A stretch of DNA of 64,000 bases from JABIAL01 sp964645825 (GCA_964645825.1 CAZXZY010000001.1:40765-104764); one strand, 5' to 3'; counted from the first letter of the stretch, positions 42,326 to 50,959 are shown. The notes: generated by a model not told the origin, from the letters alone. Program-made: numbers and translations.

Positions 42326-43939
42326 CTAAATTTTAATACTAGCTTTAATAAAATCTTTAAATAATGGATGCGGCCGCAAAGGTCTAGATTTGAATTCTGG
42401 ATGAAACTGTGAAGCCACAAAAAATGGATGATCTCTTAATTCAATTATCTCTACTAGACGTTTATCTGGAGATAACCCTGCGAAACGCATACCAGCTTTT
42501 TCTAACGTCTCTCGATAATCCATATTAAACTCATAACGATGGCGGTGACGTTCGCTAATTTTATTATTAGCATAAGCTTTGAAGCTCTTAGAATCTTTAT
42601 CCAAAATACACGGATAAGCTCCCAAACGTAAAGTGCCACCCTTTTCTTCTTCGGCTGTATGCCCAGGTAAAATGTGAATCACTGGATTCTTAGTTTTACT
42701 ATCAAATTCCGTAGAATTAACTTCTTTAGTCTCCAAAATATAACGAGCAAACTCGACTGTAGCTACTTGCATGCCCAAACACAAACCTAAATAAGGTTTT
42801 TTGTTTTCCCTAGCATATTTTGCTGCTATAATCTTTCCCTCAACTCCTCTGCTACCAAATCCGCCTGGCACTACAATACCTTGAACTTTTTTTAATTTTT
42901 TAATTTCTACATTATCCTTCTTTTCTAATTTAGTTGCGTTTATCCAGACTAAATCCAAAGTAACATTGTTATGATAACAGGCAGACTTCAGAGCCTCAAC
43001 CACACTCAAATAAGCATCTAAGTTCTGATTATATTTACCTACCAGGCCAATGCTTAATTTTTTCTTGTGATTAGATTTTATTTTTTTGACCAATTTCTCC
43101 CAATCTGTCAGATCGGATTTTCTCTTAGCTAATAGTAAACGCTCAGAAATAATACTAGAAATTTTATGTTTCTTTTCAAAATTGATTGGCACTTCATAAA
43201 TTGTCTTAACAGTTGGCGCTGGAATCACTGCTTGCTCATCAACATCAGCAAATAAAGAAATTTTAGCGATGGCGTCTTTATCAATTTTTTTATCTGATCG
43301 TGCCAAAATAATATCTGGTTGAATACCGCGACGATACAATTCTCTAACTGAAGCTTGAGTTGGCTTAGTTTTTAATTCTCCAGAAGCTTTCAAGAATGGC
43401 AATAAAGTAAGGTGAATAAATAGCACATTATCATGTCCAGTCTCACGATGAAACTGCCGAGCAGCTTCCAGATATGGATCACCTTCAATGTCTCCCACAG
43501 TGCCCCCAATTTCAATCAACAAAATATCAGCCTTGCTTTGCTCGGCTGCTTTTTTGATATGATCCTTAATTTCGTTAGTAATATGAGGAATAATTTGGAT
43601 AGTTTTCCCCAAATAATCTCCGCTGCGTTCTTCTCTTAAAACTTTTTCATAAACTCTACCTGTAGTCAGATTTGATAATTTGGATAAATTAGTGTCGATA
43701 AAACGCTCATAGTGACCTAAATCCAAATCTGTCTCTGCTCCATCCTCAGTGACATAAACTTCGCCATGTTGAAAAGGACTCATAGTGCCTGGATCGATGT
43801 TTAGATATGGGTCTAACTTTAAAGTAAAAACTGAATAACCGCTAGAGCGCATAATAGCACCAATAGACGCTGAAGCAATTCCCTTACCTAGTCCTGAACA
43901 GACTCCTCCAGTGATAAAGATAAACTTTGTTTTTTGCAT
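42326..43939 (-). CDS. pyrG: CTP synthase
   Basis: 537 aa from the ATG at 43939; a GTG at 43972 extends the frame by 11 residues but would sit at the predicted transcription start. The synthetase domain begins KFIFITGGVCSGLGKGIASA, with LDPYLNIDPGTMSPFQHGEV. The glutaminase domain has PGGFGSRGVEGK, the nucleophile GLCLGMQ and HPEFKSRP. It makes CTP from UTP, ATP and glutamine. The extended -10 at 43977-43985 suggests its own promoter. Confidence 0.96.
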   Translation of the reverse strand: MQKTKFIFITGGVCSGLGKGIASASIGAIMRSSGYSVFTLKLDPYLNIDPGTMSPFQHGEVYVTEDGAETDLDLGHYERFIDTNLSKLSNLTTGRVYEKVLREERSGDYLGKTIQIIPHITNEIKDHIKKAAEQSKADILLIEIGGTVGDIEGDPYLEAARQFHRETGHDNVLFIHLTLLPFLKASGELKTKPTQASVRELYRRGIQPDIILARSDKKIDKDAIAKISLFADVDEQAVIPAPTVKTIYEVPINFEKKHKISSIISERLLLAKRKSDLTDWEKLVKKIKSNHKKKLSIGLVGKYNQNLDAYLSVVEALKSACYHNNVTLDLVWINATKLEKKDNVEIKKLKKVQGIVVPGGFGSRGVEGKIIAAKYARENKKPYLGLCLGMQVATVEFARYILETKEVNSTEFDSKTKNPVIHILPGHTAEEEKGGTLRLGAYPCILDKDSKSFKAYANNKISERHRHRYEFNMDYRETLEKAGMRFAGLSPDKRLVEIIELRDHPFFVASQFHPEFKSRPLRPHPLFKDFIKASIKI

Positions 43940-43976
43940 GAGTAAATGATTAGCTATCAAAAATGAATTCACAACT

Positions 43977-43985
43977 ATTATAGCA
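43977..43985 (-). promoter_or_regulatory. Extended -10 promoter element of pyrG
   Basis: TGC-TATAAT on the minus strand (TATAAT at 43977-43982), without a good -35. Transcription would start near 43970, 31 nt before the ATG at 43939. Confidence 0.45.
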
Positions 43986-44021
43986 AATTTTTTAATCTCT
44001 TGCTAATTTAAAAATATACAT

Positions 44022-44058
44022 CAAAAAAATCCCTTCATTTTAAGAAGAGATTTTTTTA
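44022..44058. terminator. rplI terminator
   Basis: ATCTCTTC pairs with GAAGGGAT (44044-44051, 44029-44036; one G-U), flanked by an A-run and a T-run so it can act in both directions. It ends the murA-ctpA-rplI operon. Confidence 0.75.
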
Positions 44059-44065
44059 TTTGATT

Positions 44066-44515
44066 TTATTTTTCAGGTTTTATATCAATGGTGAGATTAA
44101 TCTTGTTCTTATCCGGAAAATTAATAGCCACTTGATGTTTGCCTATCTTTTTCAGGTGAACGGCTGTTTTAAACCACTTATCTTCTATGTCTAAATTGAA
44201 TTTATCTTTAATGGCTTTTATAATATCTTTATTATTAATAGCTTTAAATAAAATTTCTTTGTCTGAAACTTTAGCAAAAAAAGCTAAAATCTGTTTATCT
44301 AAAGTCTTAGCAATTTTCTGATAAGCACTAGTTTTTTTCTCTACTTGTTTTTCTACCTGCGCTTGCTTGTTTCTATGCAAAGCAATATTAGCCTCAGTGG
44401 CAACAACTGCTAATTTTTGCGGTAGCAAGTAATTCATGGCATAGCCATCGGATACACCCTTGATATCACCCGCTTGACCTAAACTATCTAAATTTTTTAA
44501 TAAAATTATTTTCAT
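44066..44515 (-). CDS. rplI: 50S ribosomal protein bL9
   Basis: 149 aa. The N-terminal signature is MKIILLKNLDSLGQAGDIKG, with VSDGYAMNYLLPQKLAVVAT, then the connecting helix and a C-terminal domain. bL9 is reported missing from some CPR lineages, so its presence is mildly informative for placement. The start adjoins the ctpA stop. Confidence 0.96.
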   Translation of the reverse strand: MKIILLKNLDSLGQAGDIKGVSDGYAMNYLLPQKLAVVATEANIALHRNKQAQVEKQVEKKTSAYQKIAKTLDKQILAFFAKVSDKEILFKAINNKDIIKAIKDKFNLDIEDKWFKTAVHLKKIGKHQVAINFPDKNKINLTIDIKPEK

Positions 44516-45801
44516 TATTCTAGAATTAATTGTTTAGCGCGATCAAGTTGAGGATCCAGATCATTTTCATAATCCTCTATTGTATATTCTACCAAAATAT
44601 CTGGTTCAATACCTTGCTCTTCAATGGTTCTACCCTTTGGTGTCAACCAATTAGCAACCGTCAATTTAATAGATGAACCATCTTCTAGCTCAAATAATTG
44701 CTGAACCGAGCCTTTACCAAAAGTAGTTTCGCCGATTAATTGTGCTTTTTCATAATCTTGTAAAGCACCAGCTAAAATTTCTGAAGCAGAAGCTGAGCCT
44801 TCATTTATTAAAATCACTGTTTTAAAACCGCTAAGATCAACCTTATTCATGGTCTTATAATCTTGATTGTCTCGTTGATCAGAAAAAACTTCTCGAACAA
44901 CCACATCTCCTGATTCTAGCCATGAACCAGCAATATCAACCGCTACATCCAAAAATCCTCCTGGATTATTACGTAAATCCAAAATAACACCTTTTGGATT
45001 ATCTCTCAAAACTTGCTGAGCAATTTTTGTAAAACGATTATCTGTATCGCTGTTAAAGCTAGTTATTTGAATAGTAGCAATCTCATCTTCTAATGTATAA
45101 ACTACACTTGGGATCTCTATTTTGCCTCTAATTATTTTAATTTCTTTTGGTGTAGTATCGTTTTTAGAAACAACGGTCAAAATTACCTCTGCGCCTTTTT
45201 CACCTCTAATCATGGCCACTGCCTGATCGGTAGATAAAAAGCTAGTATCTTCTCCATCAATGGCAAAAATACGATCCCCAGCTTTCAAGCCTGCATTTTC
45301 TGCTGGAGTATCTGGTAATGGCGCTACAACGACCAAATAGCCGCCTTTACGACCAATTTCGGCACCAATGCCAAAGAAACTACCATTAAGCTCCCTATTA
45401 AACTCTTCAGCTATTTTTGGATCAAAAAATATAGTATAAGGATCATCGACAGCGTTAACCATACCAGCGATGGCCCCATAAAATAAATCTGTTTCTGAAA
45501 TTTGACCACGCTTCAGATAATAAGTATGTAGCACTTCCCAAGCTTGATCAAAAAGAGCTGGATCAACATCTTCTAAATTAGAAAATATCGAGACAATCTC
45601 CTCGGCTGTAGCTTCAATCACATTTTCACTAGACTTATTTTGTGAAATACTACTAGTCACAAGTCCTGCTACAAAACCAATAAAAAGAAGAAAAAACAGA
45701 GTATAAATCCGTGCTAAATTTTTTAGCCAAGATTTTTTCTCTTGTTTTTTTGAATCTTCCGTACTGAATTGATTGTTATTTTCAAAATCTATTTCACTCA
45801 T
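44515..45801 (-). CDS. ctpA: C-terminal processing serine peptidase (CtpA/Prc, S41)
   Basis: 428 aa. N-terminal TM (about 30-50), a PDZ domain with GIGAEIGRKGGYLVVVAPLP and AGLKAGDRIFAIDGEDTS, then the S41 core: LDLRNNPGGFLDVAV, catalytic Ser in NEGSASASEILAGAL and Lys in GETTFGKGSVQ. It is a membrane-anchored protease on the outer face, trimming C-termini or degrading tagged proteins. It overlaps murA by 4 nt. Confidence 0.94.
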   Translation of the reverse strand: MSEIDFENNNQFSTEDSKKQEKKSWLKNLARIYTLFFLLFIGFVAGLVTSSISQNKSSENVIEATAEEIVSIFSNLEDVDPALFDQAWEVLHTYYLKRGQISETDLFYGAIAGMVNAVDDPYTIFFDPKIAEEFNRELNGSFFGIGAEIGRKGGYLVVVAPLPDTPAENAGLKAGDRIFAIDGEDTSFLSTDQAVAMIRGEKGAEVILTVVSKNDTTPKEIKIIRGKIEIPSVVYTLEDEIATIQITSFNSDTDNRFTKIAQQVLRDNPKGVILDLRNNPGGFLDVAVDIAGSWLESGDVVVREVFSDQRDNQDYKTMNKVDLSGFKTVILINEGSASASEILAGALQDYEKAQLIGETTFGKGSVQQLFELEDGSSIKLTVANWLTPKGRTIEEQGIEPDILVEYTIEDYENDLDPQLDRAKQLILE

Positions 45802-47099
45802 TCATTTGTGTTAACTCTTTCAATTTTGGCTCCCAATTTAGACAAACGTTGATCTAAATTTTGATAACCACGATCTACTTGATAAATATTATCTATTACA
45901 CTTTTCCCACGAGCAGCTAATGCTGCGACAATCAAAGTGGCTCCTGCTCTAAGGTCAAAACTATACATTTCTTTACCAAACAATGGAGCTGGCCCAATGA
46001 CAATAATACGATGTGGATCAGAGACAATAATATTAGCTCCCATTTTTTTGAGTTCAGCTACATATTTCATCCGACCGTCGTACATCCAATCATGAATCAA
46101 AGTTGTGCCTTTGGCTTGAGTCATCAAAGCAGTAAATGGCTGAATCAAATCAGGAGCAAAACCAGGATAAGGCATGTCGTGTATTTTACCAACTGCCTGT
46201 AAATCAACTTTGCCGTTTACTTTGATATTAGCTAAACGATAATTTTTGTTTGGTGATAAATCTAAATAATCAATATCAATCTTTAAGCCAGCTTCTTTGA
46301 ATTTTTCTAATTCTAAAGCCAAAAACTTTGGCGCTGCTTGGGTGATATTAAGTTGTGACTTGGTGACGCCAGCCAAAGCTATGAAGGTTCCGGTTTCTAT
46401 CGGATCTGGCATGATATGATATTCCGTACCTTTCAAAGATTTTACACCTTTGATTTTTAAAGTATGTGTACCAACACCTTCTATTTCAGCACCCATTGAT
46501 GGTAAAAACCAACATAAATCTTGTATACTTGAATCAGCAGCTGCAATATTAACTGTAATTTCTCCTTGATTTAAGGCGCCGGCTAAAATAATATTTTCGG
46601 TACCAGTAACTGAGAATTCACTCATTACAATCTCTTCGTCAGCAGGACGAGTTTTTTCTAGATGATAAATCTTTTCGTCACAGTCTACTTTGACTCCCAA
46701 ACGATCAAAAGCCTTGAAGTGTGTGTCCATTGAACGAGCACCAATCTGACAGCCACCCGGTGCCTTGGTAGTGATCTTACCGAAACGGCCAACCATCGCT
46801 CCCATCAATAAAATAGAAGAACGCAAAGTACTAACTAGATCCATGTCTAGTTTGTCTGGATCTAAATCTGCCGCGTTTATTTTGAGACTATTGGTATCTA
46901 GCCAAGAAACTTTGACTCCCAAAGAAACTAAAATCTGAATCATTTTCTTGACATCTTCGATTACCGGAACGTTATGAAGAGTAATTTCTTCTTTAGTCAA
47001 AATACAAGCTGCTAAAATCGGTGTAGCAGAATTTTTGAACCCGGCTACTTGAATGTTGCCTTTCAAGGTATTGCCACCTTGAATAATAAATTGAGACAT
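45798..47099 (-). CDS. murA: UDP-N-acetylglucosamine 1-carboxyvinyltransferase
   Basis: 433 aa. Lys-Asn pair in GFKNSATPILAACIL, the catalytic loop APGGCQIGARSMDTH with the Cys attacked by fosfomycin, and the C-terminal RAGATLIVAALAARG motif. First committed step of peptidoglycan synthesis. First gene of the murA-ctpA-rplI operon. Confidence 0.96.
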   Translation of the reverse strand: MSQFIIQGGNTLKGNIQVAGFKNSATPILAACILTKEEITLHNVPVIEDVKKMIQILVSLGVKVSWLDTNSLKINAADLDPDKLDMDLVSTLRSSILLMGAMVGRFGKITTKAPGGCQIGARSMDTHFKAFDRLGVKVDCDEKIYHLEKTRPADEEIVMSEFSVTGTENIILAGALNQGEITVNIAAADSSIQDLCWFLPSMGAEIEGVGTHTLKIKGVKSLKGTEYHIMPDPIETGTFIALAGVTKSQLNITQAAPKFLALELEKFKEAGLKIDIDYLDLSPNKNYRLANIKVNGKVDLQAVGKIHDMPYPGFAPDLIQPFTALMTQAKGTTLIHDWMYDGRMKYVAELKKMGANIIVSDPHRIIVIGPAPLFGKEMYSFDLRAGATLIVAALAARGKSVIDNIYQVDRGYQNLDQRLSKLGAKIERVNTNE

Positions 47100-47125
47100 A
47101 GTATAGTAATAATTGATTTACTATT

Positions 47126-47154
47126 ATAATACCCTAAATCATAATATAAAACAA
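47126..47154 (-). promoter_or_regulatory. murA promoter
   Basis: -35 TTGTTT (47149-47154), 17-bp spacer, -10 TATTAT (47126-47131), 27 nt before the ATG. The -35 ends 1 bp before the divergent PEGA gene start. Confidence 0.5.
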
Positions 47155-47155
47155 G

Positions 47156-48424
47156 ATGAATACAGCTTGGCGTCGAGTTACATATATTACATTTTTCGCG
47201 TTGTTTTTTACTTTTTCCCCTTTTTTTATTTTTTATTCTTTGGGCTATCGTTATAATTTTGACAAACACATCATTGAAAAAAATGGTGCTTTTTTTATTA
47301 AATCTTTTCCAAAAAGTGCTCAAATATTTATCAATACTGAAAAAACTCGCCAAAAAACTCCTTCTCAAATTACCAATGTTAAATCTGGACAATATTTAGT
47401 AGAAATCAAAAAAGATGGCTATCATATTTGGCACAAAAATTTACCAATCAATTCTGGGCAAACAACATTCATCGAAGAAGTGGCTTTATTTTTGACCGAC
47501 AATCAAAAAACAAATTTAGGTCAAGGCAGCAATGCTTTCATTGTTAACCAAAACAAAGATAAATACGCCTATCTAATAAACAATGACTTATGGCTAACTA
47601 ATACAGAACTTGAAAAAACTTTTAAGATATTTACTTTTGATACCCCAATTGAATTAATCGACTGGTCAATTGATGATCAAAAAATATTAATCAAGCAAGG
47701 TGCTTATAAATTATTTGATTTGCAACAACAAAAAATAAGCAGCCTAAACATTTCTGCGCCTGACAAAATCATTTGGGACAACCAAGATGCAAATGTAATT
47801 TGGTTTCTGGATGATAGCGAACTTTATCGACATAATATAGTTCTGAATAGCACAACTTTGAAGGCTGATGACTTGATTGACTTTACTTTGAGTGGTGACT
47901 ATTTTATTTTGCAAAACAACCAAGACTTGAGCGCTACCGTAACTCAAGTTGATAAAAATCTTAGCCAAGAAATCAGAGAATTAAACAATTTAAATTTGGG
48001 CAAACTGACAATTATATTGGCTGACGAAGATTATTTGATTTTCATGCTTGGCGCTAAACTATACGTCCAAAGACCATTTAGCGATTTGATCACTGTACCC
48101 GCTTCATTTGCTAAAATCTACGGCAAATTCTTATTGATCAATGATGGCTACCAAACCATGCTCTACGACTACAATGATAACAACACAAACATTATTGATC
48201 GATCATCACAGATTGTTTCTGATATTCATTGGCACCCAAATGGAAGTTATTTTATAAACGAAATTGACGGCATAACCACAATCCACGAATTAGATGGCCG
48301 AGACTATCGTAATAATGTTAAGGTATTAGAAGATCCACTGAAAAAATTATACTTATTTAATAAGAAAGGAGATAAGCTATTTATCATGACAGAAACAGAA
48401 AACTTTTATTTAGAATTACAATAA
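47156..48424 (+). CDS. Single-TM PEGA-domain protein, propeller-like C-terminus
   Basis: 422 aa. N-terminal TM (TYITFFALFFTFSPFFIFYS), then a PEGA domain (AQIFINTEKTRQKTPSQITN, then GQYLVEIKKDGYHIWHKNL) at about 60-115. The remaining 300 aa are beta-rich with repeated strand-turn units, probably a degenerate propeller. PEGA domains occur in surface proteins and may bind wall or glycan. Divergent from murA, with its own terminator. Confidence 0.75.
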   Translation: MNTAWRRVTYITFFALFFTFSPFFIFYSLGYRYNFDKHIIEKNGAFFIKSFPKSAQIFINTEKTRQKTPSQITNVKSGQYLVEIKKDGYHIWHKNLPINSGQTTFIEEVALFLTDNQKTNLGQGSNAFIVNQNKDKYAYLINNDLWLTNTELEKTFKIFTFDTPIELIDWSIDDQKILIKQGAYKLFDLQQQKISSLNISAPDKIIWDNQDANVIWFLDDSELYRHNIVLNSTTLKADDLIDFTLSGDYFILQNNQDLSATVTQVDKNLSQEIRELNNLNLGKLTIILADEDYLIFMLGAKLYVQRPFSDLITVPASFAKIYGKFLLINDGYQTMLYDYNDNNTNIIDRSSQIVSDIHWHPNGSYFINEIDGITTIHELDGRDYRNNVKVLEDPLKKLYLFNKKGDKLFIMTETENFYLELQ

Positions 48425-48430
48425 ACTAAA

Positions 48431-48467
48431 AAACAGTATTTAGAAATATTAAATGCTGTTTTTTTAT
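48431..48467 (+). terminator. Terminator of the PEGA gene
   Basis: ACAGTATTTA (48433-48442) pairs with TAAATGCTGT (48450-48459) with one G-U, followed by T7. Confidence 0.75.
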
Positions 48468-48520
48468 TGGCTAAAATTAGAACAAAATTTAAAGAAAATA
48501 ACTTATCCACAGTGATAGAC

Positions 48521-48550
48521 TTGACGTTCGGTTTTTGTTCGGTATATAAT
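48521..48550 (+). promoter_or_regulatory. lexA promoter
   Basis: -35 TTGACG (48521-48526), 18-bp spacer, -10 TATAAT (48545-48550). TATATA at 48543-48548 would give a 16-bp spacer. The spacer holds a direct repeat of GTTCGGT. Confidence 0.65.
48526..48540 (+). promoter_or_regulatory. Candidate LexA operator, GTTC-N7-GTTC
   Basis: GTTC at 48526-48529 and again at 48537-48540, separated by exactly 7 nt (GGTTTTT), between the -35 and -10 of lexA. The form matches the direct-repeat LexA box known from Alphaproteobacteria. Binding here would give autorepression. Confidence 0.55.
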
Positions 48551-48650
48551 AAAGACAACGAGAAGGCCTGTGAAAGAGTTAGCATTTATCTGCCTGTTAA
48601 ATAAAAACTTTTTCACTCGCCAACTTGAAAAATTTACTAATTATAATCGT

Positions 48651-49250
48651 ATGCCAAATCTAACTAAAAAACAAAAAGAAATCTTGGATTTCATCACCCA
48701 ATTTATTCAAACCAATCAATACGCTCCAAGCTATCGAGAGATTGCAGACTACTTCGGACTCTCCTCTACCGCCACTGTGCATGAGCATGTCAAAGCTTTG
48801 GAAGATAAAGGTTTAATCAGTAGCAACCATAACGCTGCTCGTTCCCTAGAAGTTATCCAACAACGCTTTGGTCAATCTATTGAGCTGCCATTAGTCGGCT
48901 TAATCGCTGCCGGTGAACCAATTGAAGCCGTAGAGCAAAACGAAACTCTATCAGTGCCCAAAGAGTTTGTCCGTGATGATAATAGTTATGTATTGAAAGT
49001 CAAAGGTGAATCCATGATTGATGAAGGCATTTTAGACGGTGACTACGTTGTGGTAGAAAGAAACTTTTATCCTCAAAATGGTGACGTAGTTGTAGCCTTG
49101 TTAGATAACACTTATGCCACTCTCAAAAAATACTTTAGAGAAAAAGATAAAATTAGATTACAGCCGGCTAATAAAATGATGAAGCCTATCTATGCCAAAA
49201 ACCCGGCTATCCAAGGAATAGTCCGAGCCGTCTTAAGAAGATTTAATTAA
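48651..49250 (+). CDS. lexA: SOS repressor LexA
   Basis: 199 aa from the ATG at 48651, the canonical start (MPNLTKKQKEILDFITQFIQ). A GTG at 48570 with AGAAGG upstream would add 27 unconserved residues. Winged HTH SYREIADYFGLSSTATVHEH, Ala-Gly self-cleavage site in LIAAGEPIEAV, catalytic Ser in KGESMIDEGILDGDY and Lys in TYATLKKYF. RecA filaments trigger self-cleavage and SOS induction. The promoter carries a candidate operator. Confidence 0.93.
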   Translation: MPNLTKKQKEILDFITQFIQTNQYAPSYREIADYFGLSSTATVHEHVKALEDKGLISSNHNAARSLEVIQQRFGQSIELPLVGLIAAGEPIEAVEQNETLSVPKEFVRDDNSYVLKVKGESMIDEGILDGDYVVVERNFYPQNGDVVVALLDNTYATLKKYFREKDKIRLQPANKMMKPIYAKNPAIQGIVRAVLRRFN

Positions 49251-49257
49251 ATTTATT

Positions 49258-49401
49258 ATGTCCTATAGAAGAAAAGTAAAAATTTGGTTCCGTCGTTTGC
49301 CTATTTTAAGTAACAATCATTTTGCCAAAAAATGCCAGAAATTAAGTGGTCGTGGTAAAAAAACTTTAATTGTTCGTTACCGTAAGTTTGGTTTATTATA
49401 A
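49258..49401 (+). CDS. 47-aa highly basic protein
   Basis: ATG at 49258, TAA at 49399-49401. MSYRRKVKIWFRRLPILSNN, then KKCQKLSGRGKKTLIVRYRK: nearly one third Arg/Lys and no acidic residue, so probably an RNA- or DNA-binding peptide. It starts 7 nt after lexA and would be on the same SOS-controlled mRNA. The family is not recognised. Confidence 0.55.
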   Translation: MSYRRKVKIWFRRLPILSNNHFAKKCQKLSGRGKKTLIVRYRKFGLL

Positions 49402-49962
49402 TTAATAACCAGCTAGCTCTTTTATCTGATTAACATAATCTACTGATAGATCATGCTCAATGGCACCGGTAAAGACAATCTGATAATACTGTGATGTTGG
49501 CACAGCAACTGTATTGTCTCCTTGCACCACATAAACTTCGGCTAAGTATTTTTTATCGTCTTGTCTAATGTCTACAATGTCTCGTTGATAAACATGCGGA
49601 TAACCCTCTACTCGATCCAAGGACTGCAAACAGTCTTCATCTATCTCAAATAAGACTCCTTCAACAACACTATTATTTTTTGGTTTAATATTTGCATACT
49701 TACGTCCATAAAAATAAAATGACCAATCATCTAAATAGCCCTTACCTAAGTCCGTAAAATGCTCACTACCACATCTATCACTCATGCGTTGTTTATTCAT
49801 GTTTGAACCATAGGCAAAATAAAATAAATCAGTCTCTAAAATTTTGCCATCTTCTCCAACGCTAAGTGGAGGTTTTTCCTCCGACACCTCAACTGATGCC
49901 ACAAAATTACAGCCGGTAGTAAATACAAGCACCAAAATAGCTAACAATAAATTTTTAATCAT
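49402..49962 (-). CDS. Gamma-glutamylcyclotransferase-like lipoprotein
   Basis: 186 aa. Signal peptide with lipobox TTGC (about 15-18), then the GGCT/AIG2 fold: YFAYGSNMNKQRMSDRC (substrate-binding YGSN), GVLFEIDEDCLQSLDRVEGY with the catalytic-position Glu, and YQRDIVDI. Family members are usually cytoplasmic; a lipid-anchored extracellular form is unusual and could act on gamma-glutamyl peptides outside the cell. Convergent with the 47-aa gene with no gap. Confidence 0.82.
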   Translation of the reverse strand: MIKNLLLAILVLVFTTGCNFVASVEVSEEKPPLSVGEDGKILETDLFYFAYGSNMNKQRMSDRCGSEHFTDLGKGYLDDWSFYFYGRKYANIKPKNNSVVEGVLFEIDEDCLQSLDRVEGYPHVYQRDIVDIRQDDKKYLAEVYVVQGDNTVAVPTSQYYQIVFTGAIEHDLSVDYVNQIKELAGY

Positions 49963-50012
49963 AGATATAAATTAAATAGTATATAATTCATTTTATTATT
50001 AAATCACAAATT

Positions 50013-50504
50013 ATGCAAAACAACACACCACAGATTCAAAAATTAGAAGACAAGCAAGTAGCCTGTGTTTCTTTCACTGGAAACTACATGGCCAATCCTC
50101 AAATCTTCAAAAAACTATTTGGAAAGCTTCATGCTTGGTCTGGACCCAAGGGCCTAATCACAGCCAATACGGTATTTCTATCTTCATATCAAGATGACCC
50201 TAATGTGACACCAGTGGATAAACTCAAATTAGACGTTTGTATGACTATCGACGATAATGTCGAGGTAGAAGGTGAAGTAGAGAGAAAAACCTTGCCAGGT
50301 GGTCAATATGCTGTCATGCGCAGCACTTTAACTAGCCCCAAGGAATATGGACCAGCTTGGATGGAAATTGTAGATTGGATTGATAAAAATGACTATGAAA
50401 TAGATATGTCACGCCCTAGCTATGAATTATACTTAAATAATCCTGAAGAGCACCCAAAAAAACACCATATTCTTGATATCTGCATGAGCATTAAGGCAAA
50501 ATAA
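50013..50504 (+). CDS. GyrI-like small-molecule-binding protein
   Basis: 163 aa. A stand-alone effector-binding domain of the GyrI/AraC-C type: IQKLEDKQVACVSFTGNY, GPKGLITANTVFLSSYQDDP, TLPGGQYAVMRSTL and the end PSYELYLNNPEEHPKKHHIL. No DNA-binding domain is present. Family members bind ligands or, in E. coli, inhibit gyrase. Its ligand here is unknown. Confidence 0.85.
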   Translation: MQNNTPQIQKLEDKQVACVSFTGNYMANPQIFKKLFGKLHAWSGPKGLITANTVFLSSYQDDPNVTPVDKLKLDVCMTIDDNVEVEGEVERKTLPGGQYAVMRSTLTSPKEYGPAWMEIVDWIDKNDYEIDMSRPSYELYLNNPEEHPKKHHILDICMSIKAK

Positions 50505-50512
50505 TCCTTATA

Positions 50513-50542
50513 TTAGCTAGTCTCGCTGAGTCTAAGCGGGCT
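50513..50542 (+). repeat. 30-nt dispersed repeat, intergenic copy
   Basis: Identical at 29 of 30 bases to the coding copy at 41181-41210 (opposite strand). It forms an imperfect hairpin between the GyrI-like gene and rpmA and is followed by A6, not a T-run, so it is not a standard terminator. Confidence 0.7.
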
Positions 50543-50565
50543 AAAAAATATACCAACCCATAGGG

Positions 50566-50594
50566 TTGACATAAATGAAAAAATTAGCTATTAT
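50566..50594 (+). promoter_or_regulatory. rpmA promoter
   Basis: -35 TTGACA (50566-50571), 17-bp spacer, -10 TATTAT (50589-50594), 37 nt before the ATG. Confidence 0.8.
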
Positions 50595-50631
50595 ATTGAT
50601 ACTTTAATCATATTATTACTAAAATACTTAT

Positions 50632-50916
50632 ATGGCACATAAGAAAGCGGGCGGTTCCACCAGTCTGGGACGAGATTCCATTAGCAAACGTTTAGGAGTA
50701 AAGCTATTTGCCGGTCAAATTACAAAACCTGGCAATATTTTGGTGCGCCAAAGAGGCACTAAGTTTCATCCTGGCTTTAACGTAAAGAAGGGCAAAGACG
50801 ATACTTTGTTTGCCACTATCGCTGGAATTATTACTTTCCGCAAATTGAAGAAGAAGAAGTTTGACGGATCACTAAAAGAAACTAGATTTATAGACGTTAC
50901 ACCAGATACTAAATAA
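50632..50916 (+). CDS. rpmA: 50S ribosomal protein bL27
   Basis: 94 aa. The N-terminus MAHKKAGGSTSLGRDSISKR is mature-like, without the cleaved extension of Firmicutes. GNILVRQRGTKFHPG is the core motif. The usual rplU neighbour is absent; rpmA is monocistronic with a strong promoter and terminator. Confidence 0.97.
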   Translation: MAHKKAGGSTSLGRDSISKRLGVKLFAGQITKPGNILVRQRGTKFHPGFNVKKGKDDTLFATIAGIITFRKLKKKKFDGSLKETRFIDVTPDTK

Positions 50917-50922
50917 AATTTT

Positions 50923-50959
50923 ATAAAAAAACTCCCGAGTTAGCTCGGGAGTTTTTTTA
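50923..50959. terminator. Bidirectional terminator between rpmA and ftsX
   Basis: A perfect 9-bp stem ACTCCCGAG / CTCGGGAGT (50931-50939, 50944-50952), loop TTAG, with an A-run on the left and T7 on the right. The ftsX stop codon lies in the T-run. Confidence 0.9.

Noticed and set aside
43940..43972. GTG start of pyrG at 43972
   Set aside because: It falls at the predicted transcription start; the ATG at 43939 gives the usual N-terminus.
47063..47392. 109-aa minus-strand ORF across the murA-PEGA divergent region
   Set aside because: Overlaps two well-supported genes and the promoter; product is not protein-like.
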